Positions 10,463-22,800 of a stretch of 64,000 nt of DNA are shown here, piece by piece. The stretch covers positions 8,576,501 through 8,640,500 of the forward strand of contig JAJFZO010000747.1 of the NCBI GenBank assembly GCA_021397835.1, in the 5' to 3' direction. The first letter of the stretch is position 1, and each line of letters starts with the position of its first letter. This DNA is from Moringa oleifera. Taxonomy: Eukaryota; Streptophyta; Magnoliopsida; Brassicales; Moringaceae. A program made the translations under genes and the position numbers. The notes beneath the pieces were generated by a model. It ran no database searches. It was given only the letters and a program-made list of their open reading frames with translations, and was not told the DNA's origin.

Positions 10463-10942
10463 GTCTGATGGCAGTAAACTCACTCATCTTTAGCAATCTT
10501 TCGATTGAATCTAGTAGTTAAAGGCACAAAAAGAGACTGAAATTGTAGATTAATAACAAAAACAAACTACATCTATAATAGTAGGAAGTGGTGTAATGGA
10601 TTAAATTCATCTTGTAAGGCCTTGATGAATTGAAAAAGTAAAAGAAATTCCTTTAACTGTCTAAACTACTCAAATGCACTCACTTATCTCTACGACTTGA
10701 TGAGTTAGCCTAGCAAGTTGATAACTTAAAAAGCAAGAAAACATAGCACACACAAAACAAGGAAGTAAAGTTCATGTCATTACACTATAAAATAAGATGG
10801 CAAAACATAGAAAGAAAAAAAAAATTAGTCAGGGAGCAAGGTGAGTAAGAATGGGTCTTATGTCAACCCATTCGATTAGGCAACTACCTCCCCTATAAAG
10901 AGTATGCTAAGCCTTTGACACTCGAGCAAGAGGAAATATCAC

Positions 10943-10968
10943 CCTCTCTCTCTCTTGCTCTTGTTCTC
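10943..10968. repeat. (CT)n microsatellite
   Basis: Positions 10943-10968 run CCCTCTCTCTCTCTTGCTCT, in the presumed LTR side of the copia fragment. Confidence 0.6.
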
Positions 10969-10970
10969 TA

Positions 10971-12762
10971 GATTCCATTGCTCTTGATCAATCAAATAGA
11001 ATAAACCCCAACTATATATGAAGTGATTTTACCCTTTGATCCAACCTATTTAGGCATAAGAATAAGGACAGTGAGCCATATCCTACAATATATGAACCTG
11101 GACCTGAACCATCTTATCTAATACCTTCAAATGAATTGGAAACACATCCAACTGAAAGAAAGCACATAATGGAAACCCATTTTGGAAACCTAAAATGTAC
11201 TAGATTCAAGGATTCCATCATTGAGCGAAGATGAGGCTACTCCTAGTAAGTGCTTACTATATCACCAATTACTTTGACCAAGCTAACCTTCAAAAAGGGA
11301 TAAATCTCACATTCCACTGCACTTCCCAGCATAAAAAGCCCTCTCATCCTAAGCAAGATGCAACTTTCCCGCTAGCCCTTCTTAGGATGCCTTTCTACCA
11401 TTTATGCAGTAGATAATAGCCTAATTAAAAGCTCTTAACCATCATGCTTCTAACCCATTCTTTATCCACTGTGCGACCTTACCTAGCAAAAAAAGGGCCT
11501 AAAAGTTAACATCTTAAAAAAAGAAGGACTTTAAGCTCTCTATTTGACTTAGCCTTGATTGCTCGCTGAGTTCACTATTTGAGTTAGCCCTTATCACTTG
11601 CTTGTCATACACTCTACCCCTCATGCTAGATAGCTAATCAAATCACCTATCTTTAGTTGAATCTTTATTTAAGAAGAGTAGACCAAAACCCTCTCTCTTT
11701 GCTATAACAAGCAGTGTGAATAAATGGCTCTTTCAAACAATGGAGAAAGACCTTTCAATCTGTGGTTACCGATCAAGCCTTTTTATCACATCCGAGATAA
11801 TCATCACCTTCGGTTGCAGTAGTGGCCCTTTTGTTGCACTCCTTTGGTCTTTCTTTTGAAAGAATTAGCCTATAGGTTAACAGTGTTATGGTTTTCTTCC
11901 CGTTAACTCCCTCTTTAACCATGGGTAGCTAGCTTGATGATTGATCTCGGTGAGTTCTAGCCATCTACATAAGGATGGATCCCTTTTTTCTTCTTTTTGA
12001 AGCAAGTCTTCTATTAGTAAGGTAGGATTCTTCCTTTCTAGCAACTCTCAAAAGGCTTCCAAAATGGATTGAGTCATAAGCTGATCCCTTAAAACTAACT
12101 AGACAATGGAGATAGATATGGATACGCATCTTTAAATTCATTAGCTCACACAAGATCTACCTTCTAACCACAGAACCTCGTAGTTTTATTAACCAATAGC
12201 CTCATAAAGAAAAGGGTCCCCATTTGGATGATCTACAATGGCTACATCCACTCTAAGAGATCAACGCTGATTCGATGGGAGTAAGAAGAGTCTCTTTTTA
12301 AGAATCACTAATGCCCAAGACAATAGAATCGAAAATGGAAAGACTACTATCTTGTATATTACCTTTAGTGCATTAGGAAGAAGGCATTCAACAAACAAAA
12401 TGATACTTCTACCATATTTTTATTAAGATGGCTTATTTTCTTCATTTTTTAGGAAAAAGTATAAATAAATTGTTTGGCTTAACATTTGTATAAAGCTCTA
12501 AAAAGAGGTTGTTTTCTTGCAATTGAATCAAAAGGAATTGTTCTTACGTTAAAAGAAAGGCGAGATCGCTTTTAACTTTCTTATTCACTAACTCCAATTA
12601 GGGAAGAAAAGAGGAAAGAGAAAAGAGAATAGCTAAGAAAGAGTGTAATAAACTCCATTATAGGTCATTTGGAAGGGCTCCGTATAGTTCTATTTTGGGG
12701 CGTAACATTATGGTTCTTTCCTCGATTGACTAAGAAAAACTAGTTCCAAAGGTATCTTTCAT
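10971..12762. other. Gene-poor stretch downstream of rps12
   Basis: No recognisable gene. Its position beside the nad3-rps12 unit and its texture suggest decayed mitochondrial spacer. Open frames (for example 11231-11416 plus) show no known domain. Confidence 0.4.
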
Positions 12763-13107
12763 TCATATTGATCTGGGTTTTTCTACACCATATTTTGATT
12801 TGCCTATTCTTTAATCTAAAATTCCTAACAAATCCTTAACACCTCTAATACAATGGGCTTTCACACCAGGCAAATCTTTCACTCTACCTCCTTTAACCTT
12901 CGCCTAGACTATAAGCAAATATATCATGTCAATTGCTTAACTATACTTTGACTATCTTATGTAAAGTTGAATTAGGTTTTTTGGTGTTCTTGTTGAAACA
13001 CGCGGGAATACTCCTTGCTTATAGGGACATTGATCCAAAGCTTGAGTATGGTCCATGCGTCATTTTTCTTCTCTACCATGATGAATCATTTGATTTAATG
13101 CAGGCAT
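12763..13107 (-). pseudogene. rps12: Mitochondrial rps12, nuclear relic
   Basis: The intact gene encodes mitochondrial ribosomal protein S12 of the decoding centre. From the ATG at 13107 the minus strand reads MPALNQMIHHGREEK, a stop where Arg is expected, then RVSTRTPKN, then after a damaged middle [28 protein letters not shown] and a C-terminus KSKYGVEKPRSI before the stop. At least five in-frame stops are present. Length is 345 bases against about 378 natively, and the loss is in the middle, where the conserved H-ipG-eghN segment is missing. It lies 48 bases after nad3 on the same strand, the usual angiosperm arrangement. Confidence 0.92.
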
Positions 13108-13155
13108 CACTTTTTGTTTTGTCTTTCCCCTCGATTTTAGCCCTATCATTAGCGA

Positions 13156-13506
13156 TTACTCTTGATTCGAAGAACCCCTTTTCCATTCATAATGAAATCT
13201 AATCGTCAAAATCAATAAAAAGGTCATCATGGACCAAAATCCAAACATCAATTTTATTGGGAGGTATTGCCTAAGGGAAGGAAAAGGTTGCTTTTAGGTC
13301 ATGGATAAGAAATAAAATTGAAGATCAAATCATATATTAAAACCATTTTTAGCATCATCAGAAGGATTGAAACGACATTCATAAGCTAATAATTTTTTCG
13401 GATAGCTCAAAGTATTTCCAAAAGATAAAAAAGGAAGACTGAGTAAGATCAAAAAAACTAGTAAACTAATCATTAAATAGATACAAACAAGTGAAAATTT
13501 TGACAT
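13156..13506 (-). pseudogene. nad3: Mitochondrial nad3, nuclear relic
   Basis: The intact gene encodes subunit 3 of complex I, a three-helix membrane protein. From the ATG at 13506 the minus strand reads MSKFSLVCIYLMISLLVFLI, then LLSLPFLSFGNT, YPKKLLAYECRFNPSDDAK (the conserved loop around the family's Cys), then a stop, FDLQFY, and after small indels PPNKID, GFWSMMTFLLILTIRF and EWKRGSSNQE before TAA at 13156-13158. Total 351 bases against 357 natively. The Pro-Pro before NKID and the Ser in GSSNQE match the unedited genomic form, since those codons are normally changed by RNA editing. The copy therefore came from mitochondrial DNA, not from edited cDNA. rps12 follows. Confidence 0.93.
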
Positions 13507-13770
13507 CACCACAGATTTTAGATTTCTCACTCTACTCGCAAAGCAACATACTAGAAAAAAGTGTTATCAAATTGGACAATTGAATAATGAACAACTATTC
13601 TTTTCTTCCCTTTCTTCTTCAGCCAATTCTTGATTGCCTTGACACATTAATATCAAGATGGTCGAAAATGGCCACAAGTGGAAGCAATTAATACTTTGGC
13701 CATTCAGTTGACTCTTATTATCAGTTTGTTCTTACTATAGTGCTAGCAAAAGTAGGGATTCGACCAGTTT
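13507..13770. other. Spacer upstream of nad3
   Basis: No gene is visible between the nad3 relic and the tRNA-Met-like relic. It is probably decayed mitochondrial leader sequence. Confidence 0.45.
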
Positions 13771-13843
13771 TACCTACTATCATATTTGAACCAACCACTC
13801 TCACTGTAAGAAAGTGACACTCTAACCGTTGAGTCAGGTAGGT
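13771..13843 (-). pseudogene. trnM-CAU: Plastid-type elongator trnM relic
   Basis: The 73-base minus-strand sequence starts ACCTACCTGACTCAACGG and ends ATGATAGTAGGTA, collinear over its whole length with the plastid elongator tRNA-Met. Acceptor pairing ACCTAC/GTAGGT survives. The anticodon triplet is CTT where CAT is expected, and the T-arm is damaged. Plastid-derived trnM is common in angiosperm mitochondrial DNA, so it probably came in with the mitochondrial block. It should not be functional. Confidence 0.8.
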
Positions 13844-15250
13844 CAAGCTAAGTCAAATCAAAGAAACCCCTATAAGAGAAAGCCACAACCCTTACTTTAT
13901 AAAAGGGTGAAGCGTTAAGAAAGAGAAAGCGTTATCACTACACGAAATGAACTAGCGGCTAGCATGCTAAGATCAACCACTTAGAGAATGTGAAGCTTGG
14001 TCATATGTCTTAATATAAATGGATTCTAATTCATGCAATTGTTCTCTACTGCATTGCTATTTACTCCTTACTCCCATCATAATAAAATTTTTCGACTATA
14101 TTTCCTAAGAGTACTTAAAGGAAGTACGATAGGTCTAAGTAAGAAAAACTTAACTAAAAAGTAAGGCATATAATAATGGATCAATTCATCTAATAAGATA
14201 CATTCGGATTGAACTAAGATGAATGAGATTAGTTTGACCTTTCGCTTGGATGTAAGACTCACCGTCGACAAATGTTTAATGCCACCATTGTGAACAAATA
14301 ACCTTTAACGATCTTGCGGGCCAGTTTTCCTTTCATCAACTTACTTTTTTAACCTACAAGATTATTAGTAAATGTAGGTCAAGTCTCTCTAATTCGTAGT
14401 AGGTGTGTATACTTCTCTAAGGTTAGAGCATTTGTTGCTCCAAAGGTATGGCGTTTATAGGGCTTTTACTTCACCAACTGTAGGATTAAGATCTCTTTTT
14501 GTGTCCAATGATATCTCTTTGGAATGAGAATTTTTTTTTTCAAATATAACCGCCAAATTAGTTTGAAAAAGACCTCTTATTAGCTGGTAAGCCTAAACCT
14601 TCCCTGAGCTTGAAAATAACCCTTTGGGTAGAGAAATTTCTATGTATGAATTATCCTAATCCATCACCAAAGTGAATTCATACATAAAATTTATAGTATA
14701 AAGGTGTCACTTCCGCACCCCTTTCCCTTAATGACAAGTCCCAATTTGGGTAGTGCCATAGGTCTAACCAAGGGCTTAGTTCCAACCATTCTTGCAAAGC
14801 ACAACCCGCTCCGAACGAAGGATTAAATGCCAGGTATGAAGTAACTTCACAATTCAATGAATTGTTTCAAATCCAATCACACAAAGTGAACTAGAATAGG
14901 CTGATTGATTTAGGTAGCTAGAAACTCCAATTGAAAGGAACTGCACATATGCTAGAAAGACGTATAGGCAAGCCTTTATTGATTTTCATATGGATTGTTT
15001 TCATTACTTTTCTTTCCATAGGCATACATTACTATTTTATCTGCTTTATACCTTTAGAGGATCGAGAAGAAGTCTTTTGATCCTTCTAAAGCCTACTCAT
15101 CTTTTGAATTAAGCTTTCAATTTAGATGGTGCAGACATTAAAGGATTAGTTGATAATTAGATAGGAAAGGCTTTCGATCAAAGCTGTCGAATCTATTTTG
15201 AAGTCAGTTCAAGACTTAATTTTCAATCCAATTATTGTTCAAACATCTCA
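13844..15250. other. Gene-poor stretch
   Basis: No recognisable gene. A short frame at about 14955-15080 (plus) encodes a hydrophobic peptide, IGKPLLIFIWIVFITFLSIG, followed by EDREEVF. I could not match it to any organelle membrane protein. The rest resembles decayed organelle spacer. Confidence 0.4.
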
Positions 15251-15377
15251 ATCAAGGTGGCTCTAAACTTAGGTTTGCCGACCTTTCCAGTTACAAAGAG
15301 AGGAGAGGGCTTTCGAAGCCTCAATTCAAGCTAGAATAGCTCTAGAAAACCAGCCATATCGATAATAGTAAGTGGTG
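15251..15377 (+). repeat. Direct repeat R, left copy
   Basis: About 127 bases, starting ATCAAGGTGGCTCTAAAC and ending GATAATAGTAAGTGGTG. A diverged second copy lies at 16574-16696. The two copies bracket a solo LTR, far longer than a normal 5-bp target duplication. Confidence 0.8.
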
Positions 15378-16553
15378 TGACAGAATGCATAATAGTCATA
15401 TATATTATTATATTTTCTCATATTTGTGTTGGTTATAAATGATTAAATCTTGGATTTTGACTATATTTTATATTTAGTAGGAGGATTAAGGAACTCAACT
15501 ATGATGGATTCAAATTCCTTTTTTAAAGTTGAAAGTTGGATTCCAAGAGATGTGGATGAACTAGAAGATGTCTTTAGATAGGGCGTAGCACACCTAATTG
15601 CATTGGAATTCCGTCGAATCATGAATCTTTTATTTTAAAAGTAGTTGTAAAAATTTTATCTTTATCCTAATTTATCTTTAAGAGTCCTAGATAAAATAGG
15701 TTATTATGTTTATGGATTATTATATAAAGGTGAGGTGGTTACTTCAAAAAGAGATCCAAAGTTTGTTTATACCTTCATTTTTTCTTAGGTTTTCTTCTTT
15801 TCACGGATTGCTAAATATTTATTCCAGTCAAACGATAATCAAGGGTTTGATTCTTCAAGAATTGTGATATTTTACTAATTTTATTTATTCTTTTATTTCT
15901 TCATCATTTATATATTTTTTATGCTTATTAAAATATTATTTCCGTTAATTGTAACAAAAAAGGCCCTTTGGTTAATCATCAAAATAATAGATTACAAATT
16001 AGAACTTTAAATCTGTAATTGTTTAAATGTTCTAACATAAGTAGTAAATAATGTAGTTGATTGCAAAAAAGGCTTTCAATTTATGTTATGAAGATATATA
16101 GTCTAGTTTAAATAAACTTACACATGTGTTTATTGGCTATAATTGGTAGTTTCTCTAATTTATGTTAGTAAATTAAATCCTAAGATTATATGTAGGGTTA
16201 TTTATTGATAAGAAAAATAATTAAAGATCGTATCATGGTTATCAAAGAAGTAAGGAGAAATAGATTGTTAAGTTCTATCAACAACCATAACCAATTCAGT
16301 GAAGATTAAAAGATTTTTATCTTTACGTCAATGATCAATTCCTAAATCAAACCTGAAATTATTCCTTTGATAGAATACTTTATTACATTGATTTTTTGTT
16401 ATTTTAATTTTATTTATTTTAATTTTTCAAATCTCTATTTCTTTTATTCTATTTTATGAAAAATAAAACTAACTAATCTCCGTGAAAACGACCTTACTCA
16501 TTTATATTACAGCTTAATTTTTTGAGTAGGAGTTTAATTTATTGGTCTCAACA
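15378..16553 (+). mobile_element. Solo LTR, Ty3/gypsy type (about 1.18 kb)
   Basis: The segment begins TGACAGAATGC and ends GGTCTCAACA, so it has TG..CA ends. Near the 3' end it carries TCCGTGAAAACGACC and TTGAGTAGGAGTTTAATT, a block typical of the 3' portion of plant gypsy LTRs just before the primer-binding site. A TATA-like TTATATAAAGG lies at about 15719-15729, a plausible LTR promoter. No internal retrotransposon domains are present, so it is a solo LTR, presumably left by recombination between two LTRs. No matching 5-bp target duplication is visible. Instead a 125-bp direct repeat flanks it. Confidence 0.7.
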
Positions 16554-16573
16554 ACCAACAACCAACAACTCGA

Positions 16574-16696
16574 ATCAAGGTGGCTCTAATCTCAAGTTTC
16601 CTCTCTAGTTATGAAGATAGGAGAGGGGCTTTGAAGCCTTAATTCAAGCTAGAAATAACTCTAAAAAACTAGCCACATCGATAATAGTAAGTGGTG
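16574..16696 (+). repeat. Direct repeat R, right copy
   Basis: About 123 bases, starting ATCAAGGTGGCTCTAATC and ending GATAATAGTAAGTGGTG. It is diverged from the left copy at 15251-15377 by substitutions and a gap of several bases. Confidence 0.8.
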
Positions 16697-18926
16697 ATAA
16701 CAAAAAGACATTTTTTTAAGCTGGGGGGTAGTGAATGAGGTAGGATAAAGTGAAAAAAAATGGTATTTGAACAAGGACAGGCTAAAGAGGCCCTACGTAG
16801 TTTTTGTTTTCATGGGTGGTGGGCAAGGAAAAAAAGTAATTCATTACACCTTTCACAATTAGAGACAAAGAGTCGTTTAAAGACCTTTTCAAAGACCACT
16901 TTCTAAAGGGCAGGTATCATGTTCAATAAAACCATACTTTGCTATGTAATAGGAGAGAGAAAGAAAGAGAACAGCAAGAAGAGGCCTTGTTATTTTGGCC
17001 ATAATAGGATTCACTTTCTGTTGAAGTAAGTCATATTGGAAGAAAAGTGAGACACTTTGATTAAATAAAGGGTAAGCCTACCCTTCCTAGGAAACACTAG
17101 TAGTAGAGATTGTGCTTATTTCACATGCTGTAAAGAACTCACTATCTGATAGGAATTATTCTCGTATTAGTCTTCACTAAAAAAGTTAACTTTTTAACAT
17201 TTAATGGGCAAACATTCTTAGTGGTATGAATACTAGTCCTCTAACGTGCTATCTAGGAAAGCTGGTTATAATGTTCTAGGTCAAGCACAGTCACTCGACA
17301 CCATTAGAAAATTTTTAAGGTCTTTACATAAACAAGAGTAAGGGACTTTTCAAATGAAACCAAACTTCTAAGCGTAAACAAAGAAGATAGTTAAGGAAGA
17401 GACAGATTTATAGGACTTTACCCCATATGTAACTAATCCATCTACCTAGAAAAATGCAGCTTGTCTTTCAAAACATCTGTTTGGGAAGTAAGAGCAATTG
17501 GCCTTGCTCTTGCCAAAGATTGAGCTTGAGTCGATAGATGGAGACATCAAGGTGTGAAAAAAGAAGCGCAAGGTCGCAATTTATTTCCACGATAGGTTTT
17601 TCTATTTTTTTTGTGGGTTATGTATAGGCTTGACGAAGTGAATCTATCTAAAGGGAATTTTATAAAACATAATAGACGAAATATCATAAGTAACTCAGCG
17701 CTTCAAGAACAACAGTCGCGCTTTTTAAAGGCCGTGAGAAAGAGGCTTCAATCATCTATTCCAATCCTTTTCTTTTTGGTATGTCGCTCTACGAGTAAGG
17801 AGTGAGAGAAGAAAGTAAGTTATCATCCTAGGATTATTTGAGATAGTAGCTCCATTTTTAGGAAACATGATGGACAGTTTTTTATAAGGACAAGTTAACA
17901 CAGCTGCAAAAGCGCTTTTGCAAGCACCTTTTCCAGTTAACGTAGCTGGGCAGATGCATTTGAAAGCACCATGTCTTGTGCTAACTGAACAGATTTAGGA
18001 AGAAAGCCCATCCCAAATCTATGTCCAACTAATCTGTAAATACAAAGGATAAAAAGAATTACCTATGGTAGAATTCTTCTTCAATAAAGCGATCTCCATC
18101 TTGGAAGCAAAACAACAAGTGAAACCTGTTTGTCGGCGACGCCATTTCGTGGAAAAATGATAAAGGTTCTATCTTATTCCATTTCTTCCCTAACCATGGT
18201 CAGGCAAACATGGCTAAGTCAAATAAATCCTAGCTAATGCTGAAGTCGAACTGATAATAGAAGAATACATCATGTAGCCTTGGAAACCACATCCTCAGAT
18301 GTGAAGGCTTAAGCAGTGGAGTTAAATGTATCAATTTTACGATTTGAGGCCTAACAATCTTGATACATGTTGCTTGAGTAACCACAAAAGAACTACACGA
18401 AGCCCACATCACAACATCTCAAGCATTAACTTTAACATTGTCATCATAAGAGATGAGCAACAATATACATTTTTTTCATCCACTCTAATATCAGGCTTCC
18501 CTTTCCATATGAGAATCTAGGAAAGATCCTATTCTTTGAGTTGAAATAACTTTTGCTGACCCATCAGGTGGTGAGTTTTCTTTCATTTGTTTGGGTCTCT
18601 ATAATAGCCCTTTAAAGGAAGCCCGAGAGTCTTTGAGGAAAGGAAGCTTTCAATTCTTCTTTCTTGGGCTATTTTCTACATTTAGTAATTTATTTGGTAC
18701 ACCCAGCCTTGGTAACTTTATATTAATTTCAATTATCTAAGCCTAGCCTTCCATGAGTCTTTCATTTGTTCTTGGTTTAATTGGTTTTGTAGTCTCTCCC
18801 TTTAGGTCTCAATTCCTTTATATATATATATTTGAAATATGGGCATTAGATTGAGGCTCTAACTTTTCGGTGTACACAGATCGAGGTGCAAGTCTAGGAC
18901 CCTTGCCTTATCCTTTAGTGATCTAA
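16697..18926. other. Gene-poor stretch
   Basis: No recognisable gene on either strand. Open frames are at most 64 codons and lack known motifs. It resembles decayed mitochondrial spacer. Confidence 0.4.
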
Positions 18927-19895
18927 GGCCATTTATAAACCTATTCACTAAATTTAACACTATTTTGTTGTCAAAAAGGAATCTTTTTGGAATATTTTAA
19001 CACTAAATTTTTTTCATCTCCAACTCATTTACACCAAATTAGTGTTACAAATATTATTTTAATAATATAAATAATAATAATTAATAAAAATATTTATAAT
19101 ATTAATTAATTTATAAATATTTATTTATTTTAGATAAATTAATATTTATGATAATTATATTATTTGTAATTTTTTAAAATTAATAATTTATCAACTTAAT
19201 TTTATAATTATGTTTTTTACATAATTTTATTTTGTTATTTTTATTAGTGAGTGGATCATGTAATGCCTTTGATCAATATTTTAGTGGTATAAAAAGTAGT
19301 GGAGATTACTTTCCATATTTTAAATAGTTTTAGTGTTAGCTTATTATTATTAGAGTGTTTTAGTTTTAATTAATGTTATAATTTGAATTTATATTGTAAT
19401 TGTTAATATGTCGTTATGTTTCTTATATTATACTTTCGATTGGAGTAATTTTTATTTTATCATCTTTATTTAAAGTTTAAATTGTATCATAAATTATAAA
19501 TAATTATAATTTTTTATATATTTTTAAATAATAATTTTCACGTTATATATAACATTATCATTAATTAAATAAATTATTATTAATAATAATTTAAATATAA
19601 TATATTTATATATTGAATATTGGTATCGTTTTAAAGATCTTGATTAGATATTCTCAATAATATATTTTTTTTTCTTGATAGTATGATATATTTATTTAAG
19701 TTATTCATCAAAAATATAATTGATACAAATACTAAAAAAGGTTATATAAAGCTTTTTTTTTTTTAAAAAAATGTACATTTAGTGCAATGATAGTGCTACA
19801 TCAAATTGTCGACACCATTTTGCAGTTTTATCAGAGAATATTTTGCAGTAAATTCAACACCAATTTGATGTTATACTATCTTGTTGGAGATGGCT
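18927..19895. mobile_element. Harbinger-like MITE (about 969 bp)
   Basis: It starts GGCCATTTATAAACC and, read from the right end, AGCCATCTCCAACAAG, an imperfect terminal inverted repeat. TAA flanks both sides (18924-18926 and 19896-19898), the 3-bp target duplication of PIF/Harbinger elements. The sub-terminal parts share inverted stretches around AACACTA/ATTTAGTG and CACCAATTTGATG/CACCAAATTAGTG. The core (19030-19750) is extremely AT-rich and has no coding potential. It is a non-autonomous element. Confidence 0.75.
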
Positions 19896-22800
19896 TAAGG
19901 TCTATAAGCAGTATTTATTATAGCTGCTTTTGAAGCAAAGAAAGTTTATCTTATGTCCTGTTTTCAAAGCAAAAATGTTGACTACTAGTCGGTTAACTTA
20001 GAATACCGACATCACTAAGAGAAAGAGGAGTTGAAGGAGTTGATTCCTAATTTAAAAGCTGAAAAGCTAAGAAAAAAAAAAGAAAATATTTACTTTGAAG
20101 CTTAATGCAAGCAAAGAAATTAAAGGGTAGCAAACAGCAAGCTACAGAGCTGCATGATTGATCTATCTGCATTATTCCCTAATTGAAAGAAGTTGGAATA
20201 TAGTGATTGCCAAAGGAGTGCATTATTTAGTTAGGCTACGAGAACTAAGCTAGCTTTAAAATTAGGCAAGATTCCGGCTCAATTGACTCTGAAAAACTTA
20301 TGAATGTAGAGGCTAGATGAAGAGTTTGGTCAACTATTGAATCAAAATTGGTTCTTTTAAAGTAATGAAGAAGGATTGAGTCTTTAACGGCAGATCTAAT
20401 GACAAGAGAATTTACTATTTAATCAGACTTAATAGAGCTTTCTTGGGATAAAACTTTCAAGATGAATGTAGGGGCACTTGATCTAGATTTGAGATAATTT
20501 TACATTTATCCTACTCCTTTTTGTGATCGTTAAGTGCCTTTATCTTTTGTTCTGTAATGTTAGAAGATGAAGGTTAGGTAATGCAATAAGGTCTGCTTAT
20601 TAAGTTCTTAGAGTGATTGAAAGACAAAGGGAATGGATCTTCAAAACGATTATAAATCTTACTCGAGTTCTTCCCTTTAGGGAAGAGGCCTTAACCCCTA
20701 TTGAAAGCAAGTCAAAAGAGTTGTTAGCAAAATAAGAAGAGAAGGTATAGGCACTTAGTTATTAAATAGTTTACCTATCCAAACTCACTTTTCTCGAGCG
20801 AGTCAACCTTCCCTCTCTAGCTAATTAATAGGTGATCAATGACTAGGTGCCCTTTCTAGACATCAATTAATTAAGTATGCCCTACCTCTTTCTTAAGCCT
20901 CTCTCTACCACCTATCCGATGAATGGTTCGGTATGTTCAACAACCTACCTTAATTTTAAAATGATAAGTTGTTCCGATCCCCTATTTCATTTTCTATCCT
21001 TGCTCATTAAAAAGCATTCATTCCCTTTGTCCCAATTGCTGGAATGATTGAAGCTTTTAGACCCTCCTTAATCTTTTATGGTTGATCGACCGTTATTTCG
21101 TTTCACTCTGTTTATCGCCAACAAACATATACATGGAGCTATGTTAACTTATGTACGTCTCATTGACTAAACAATTAGGTATACCATGCCATGTATCATT
21201 CCCTCTTTCCATAGAAAAAAAGAAAAGATCTAATGATCATGCCATAAGACCTTGTTCATTTTTACTTGATGTTATTTTCCTTATTATTATTATTATTTTT
21301 ACATTACATAAGGTAGCTTGCTTAATTAACACTTGTGCTAAGGATCTAATCAGAGTCAAACTAAAATTTAAAATGAAAAAACCTTTCCTTTATTATCCAG
21401 AGTACAAGTGTACTCCTTGATCTTTAGTAAAGGTGGATTAAGCCAAAAAAAAAAATCCTTTTTTTTTAGAGTATCAACGTCCTCATTGAGAGCGTGTAAC
21501 ATTTGATGGTGCCATCATGGGCACATTCCTCTCTGGATCGGTGTGGTCTAATCAAAGTCAATTAACTCACATGGAATACAGGCTGAGTTTTATTTTTCCT
21601 TCTTTTTTGCTTATGTCTATAGGTTACGTCTCTCTATCTGCTTCTCTACAAGATTTAATTTCTTTCTCATTCAGATCAGGCCAAGCCTTTAGTTTAAGTA
21701 TGCTTAGGATACGTCATTACAATCTTACCTACCACCTCTTGGCAAAGTAGCTCGATGGGGTTAAAGTTTAAGTAGGTTTAGGATAGGTTCTTGATCTACT
21801 TTCTTCTTCCTTTAGAGGCTATTGCCTCATGGCTAACTCGAAAGGGTTGAAGTTCGACATAAAACTTTTTGGTTGCTAAGTTATAGTCGCATTGAGCAAC
21901 ATCCAACAACTCTAGTTCTTCTAGTTTGCACTAAAGTGCCTTAAGTAGCCCTCGAGGAGTCAGTTTATTCTCTCTGTTTAAGCTTTCAATGATATCCTGA
22001 CTGCAGATATCTTACCATTAGATACCGATAGTTTTCTTCTAACGTTACCGATCGTTAAATATCATGTTTTCATCAATGTCACATAACGTAAGGAAAAAAA
22101 TCTTTTTTCATTATTAGAAATAAGGAATTTTTGACCTCTTGCATTGCATTGCCATAAGAAGGAAAAAAATAAAGAGATTACTCTTATGATTCGGAATGAG
22201 TCTTTCTCGGTAGAGGAAAGGAATACGATAAATTCCCTATGGAGCATCGAGGAATAAGAAGATATAATCGAATGATGAATTCTTACGTGGTCCAAGGAAA
22301 TCGAACATTAGCTTCTACGATTTCATCTATATTGAATCTTAATATCATAATAGCTTATATAGTCATGATTGAGTTCAAGTCCACAGAAGTTTGATTTCTT
22401 TCTCATTTTTTGAATATGATTAGAACAATGGAGAAGTAGGAAGACTTTATCGATTCATAGTAGGTATCTAGAATATCTACGTCCTAAAACATAAAATATG
22501 AATACTAAAACATGAGGAGTATACCCTGAAGTGACACAACAATTCTCTTAATCGACTACTTATCATCATAATAAACATTCTACTTAAAAACTAGAAAAAA
22601 AAATACTCGCTAGGCACTTTTTTTTCATATCTATATTTTATGCTGAAAAAGAAAATGTAGACTAGGATAACACTATTGTATAAAATATATAAGTCCTTTA
22701 TCGGTGATGAATAAAGCCTCTTTCTTATGGTCTTTAAAAAGCGTGACTTTACTGCTTAGTTAAAAAGCCCATTTTATTCAATTCATCTATTAGCCCACTA

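Larger units (their letters stand above)
8930..10970 (-). mobile_element. Ty1/copia retrotransposon fragment, interrupted by a hAT element
   Basis: Minus-strand reading gives, in element order, a zinc-knuckle half GHWKVNCLKKLMN (near 9840-9870), an aspartic protease site WIFDFGASHHMTSD (9516-9562) and a GAG-pre-integrase block YFMQDQHSRKLI..KKGRLYVLEHL (about 9220-9320). This is the usual copia order gag, protease, integrase N-terminus. The protease triad D-S/T-G is altered (DFG where DSG is usual). RT and RNase H are not found. The gag-side part continues beyond the hAT insertion (10471 to about 10840). The DNA up to about 10970 has a TATA-like and (CT)n character that could be a decayed 5' LTR, but no second LTR was found, so this end is uncertain. 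Confidence 0.75.

Noticed and set aside
10840..11190. Possible 5' LTR of the copia fragment
   Set aside because: TATA-like and CT-rich features only; no second LTR or TG..CA border could be fixed, so not listed as an LTR.
12933..13202. 89-codon open frame on the plus strand
   Set aside because: It is antisense to rps12, which matches residue by residue on the other strand.
22080..22400. Possible additional plastid segment
   Set aside because: The texture is plastid-like but I could not place it next to a known gene.
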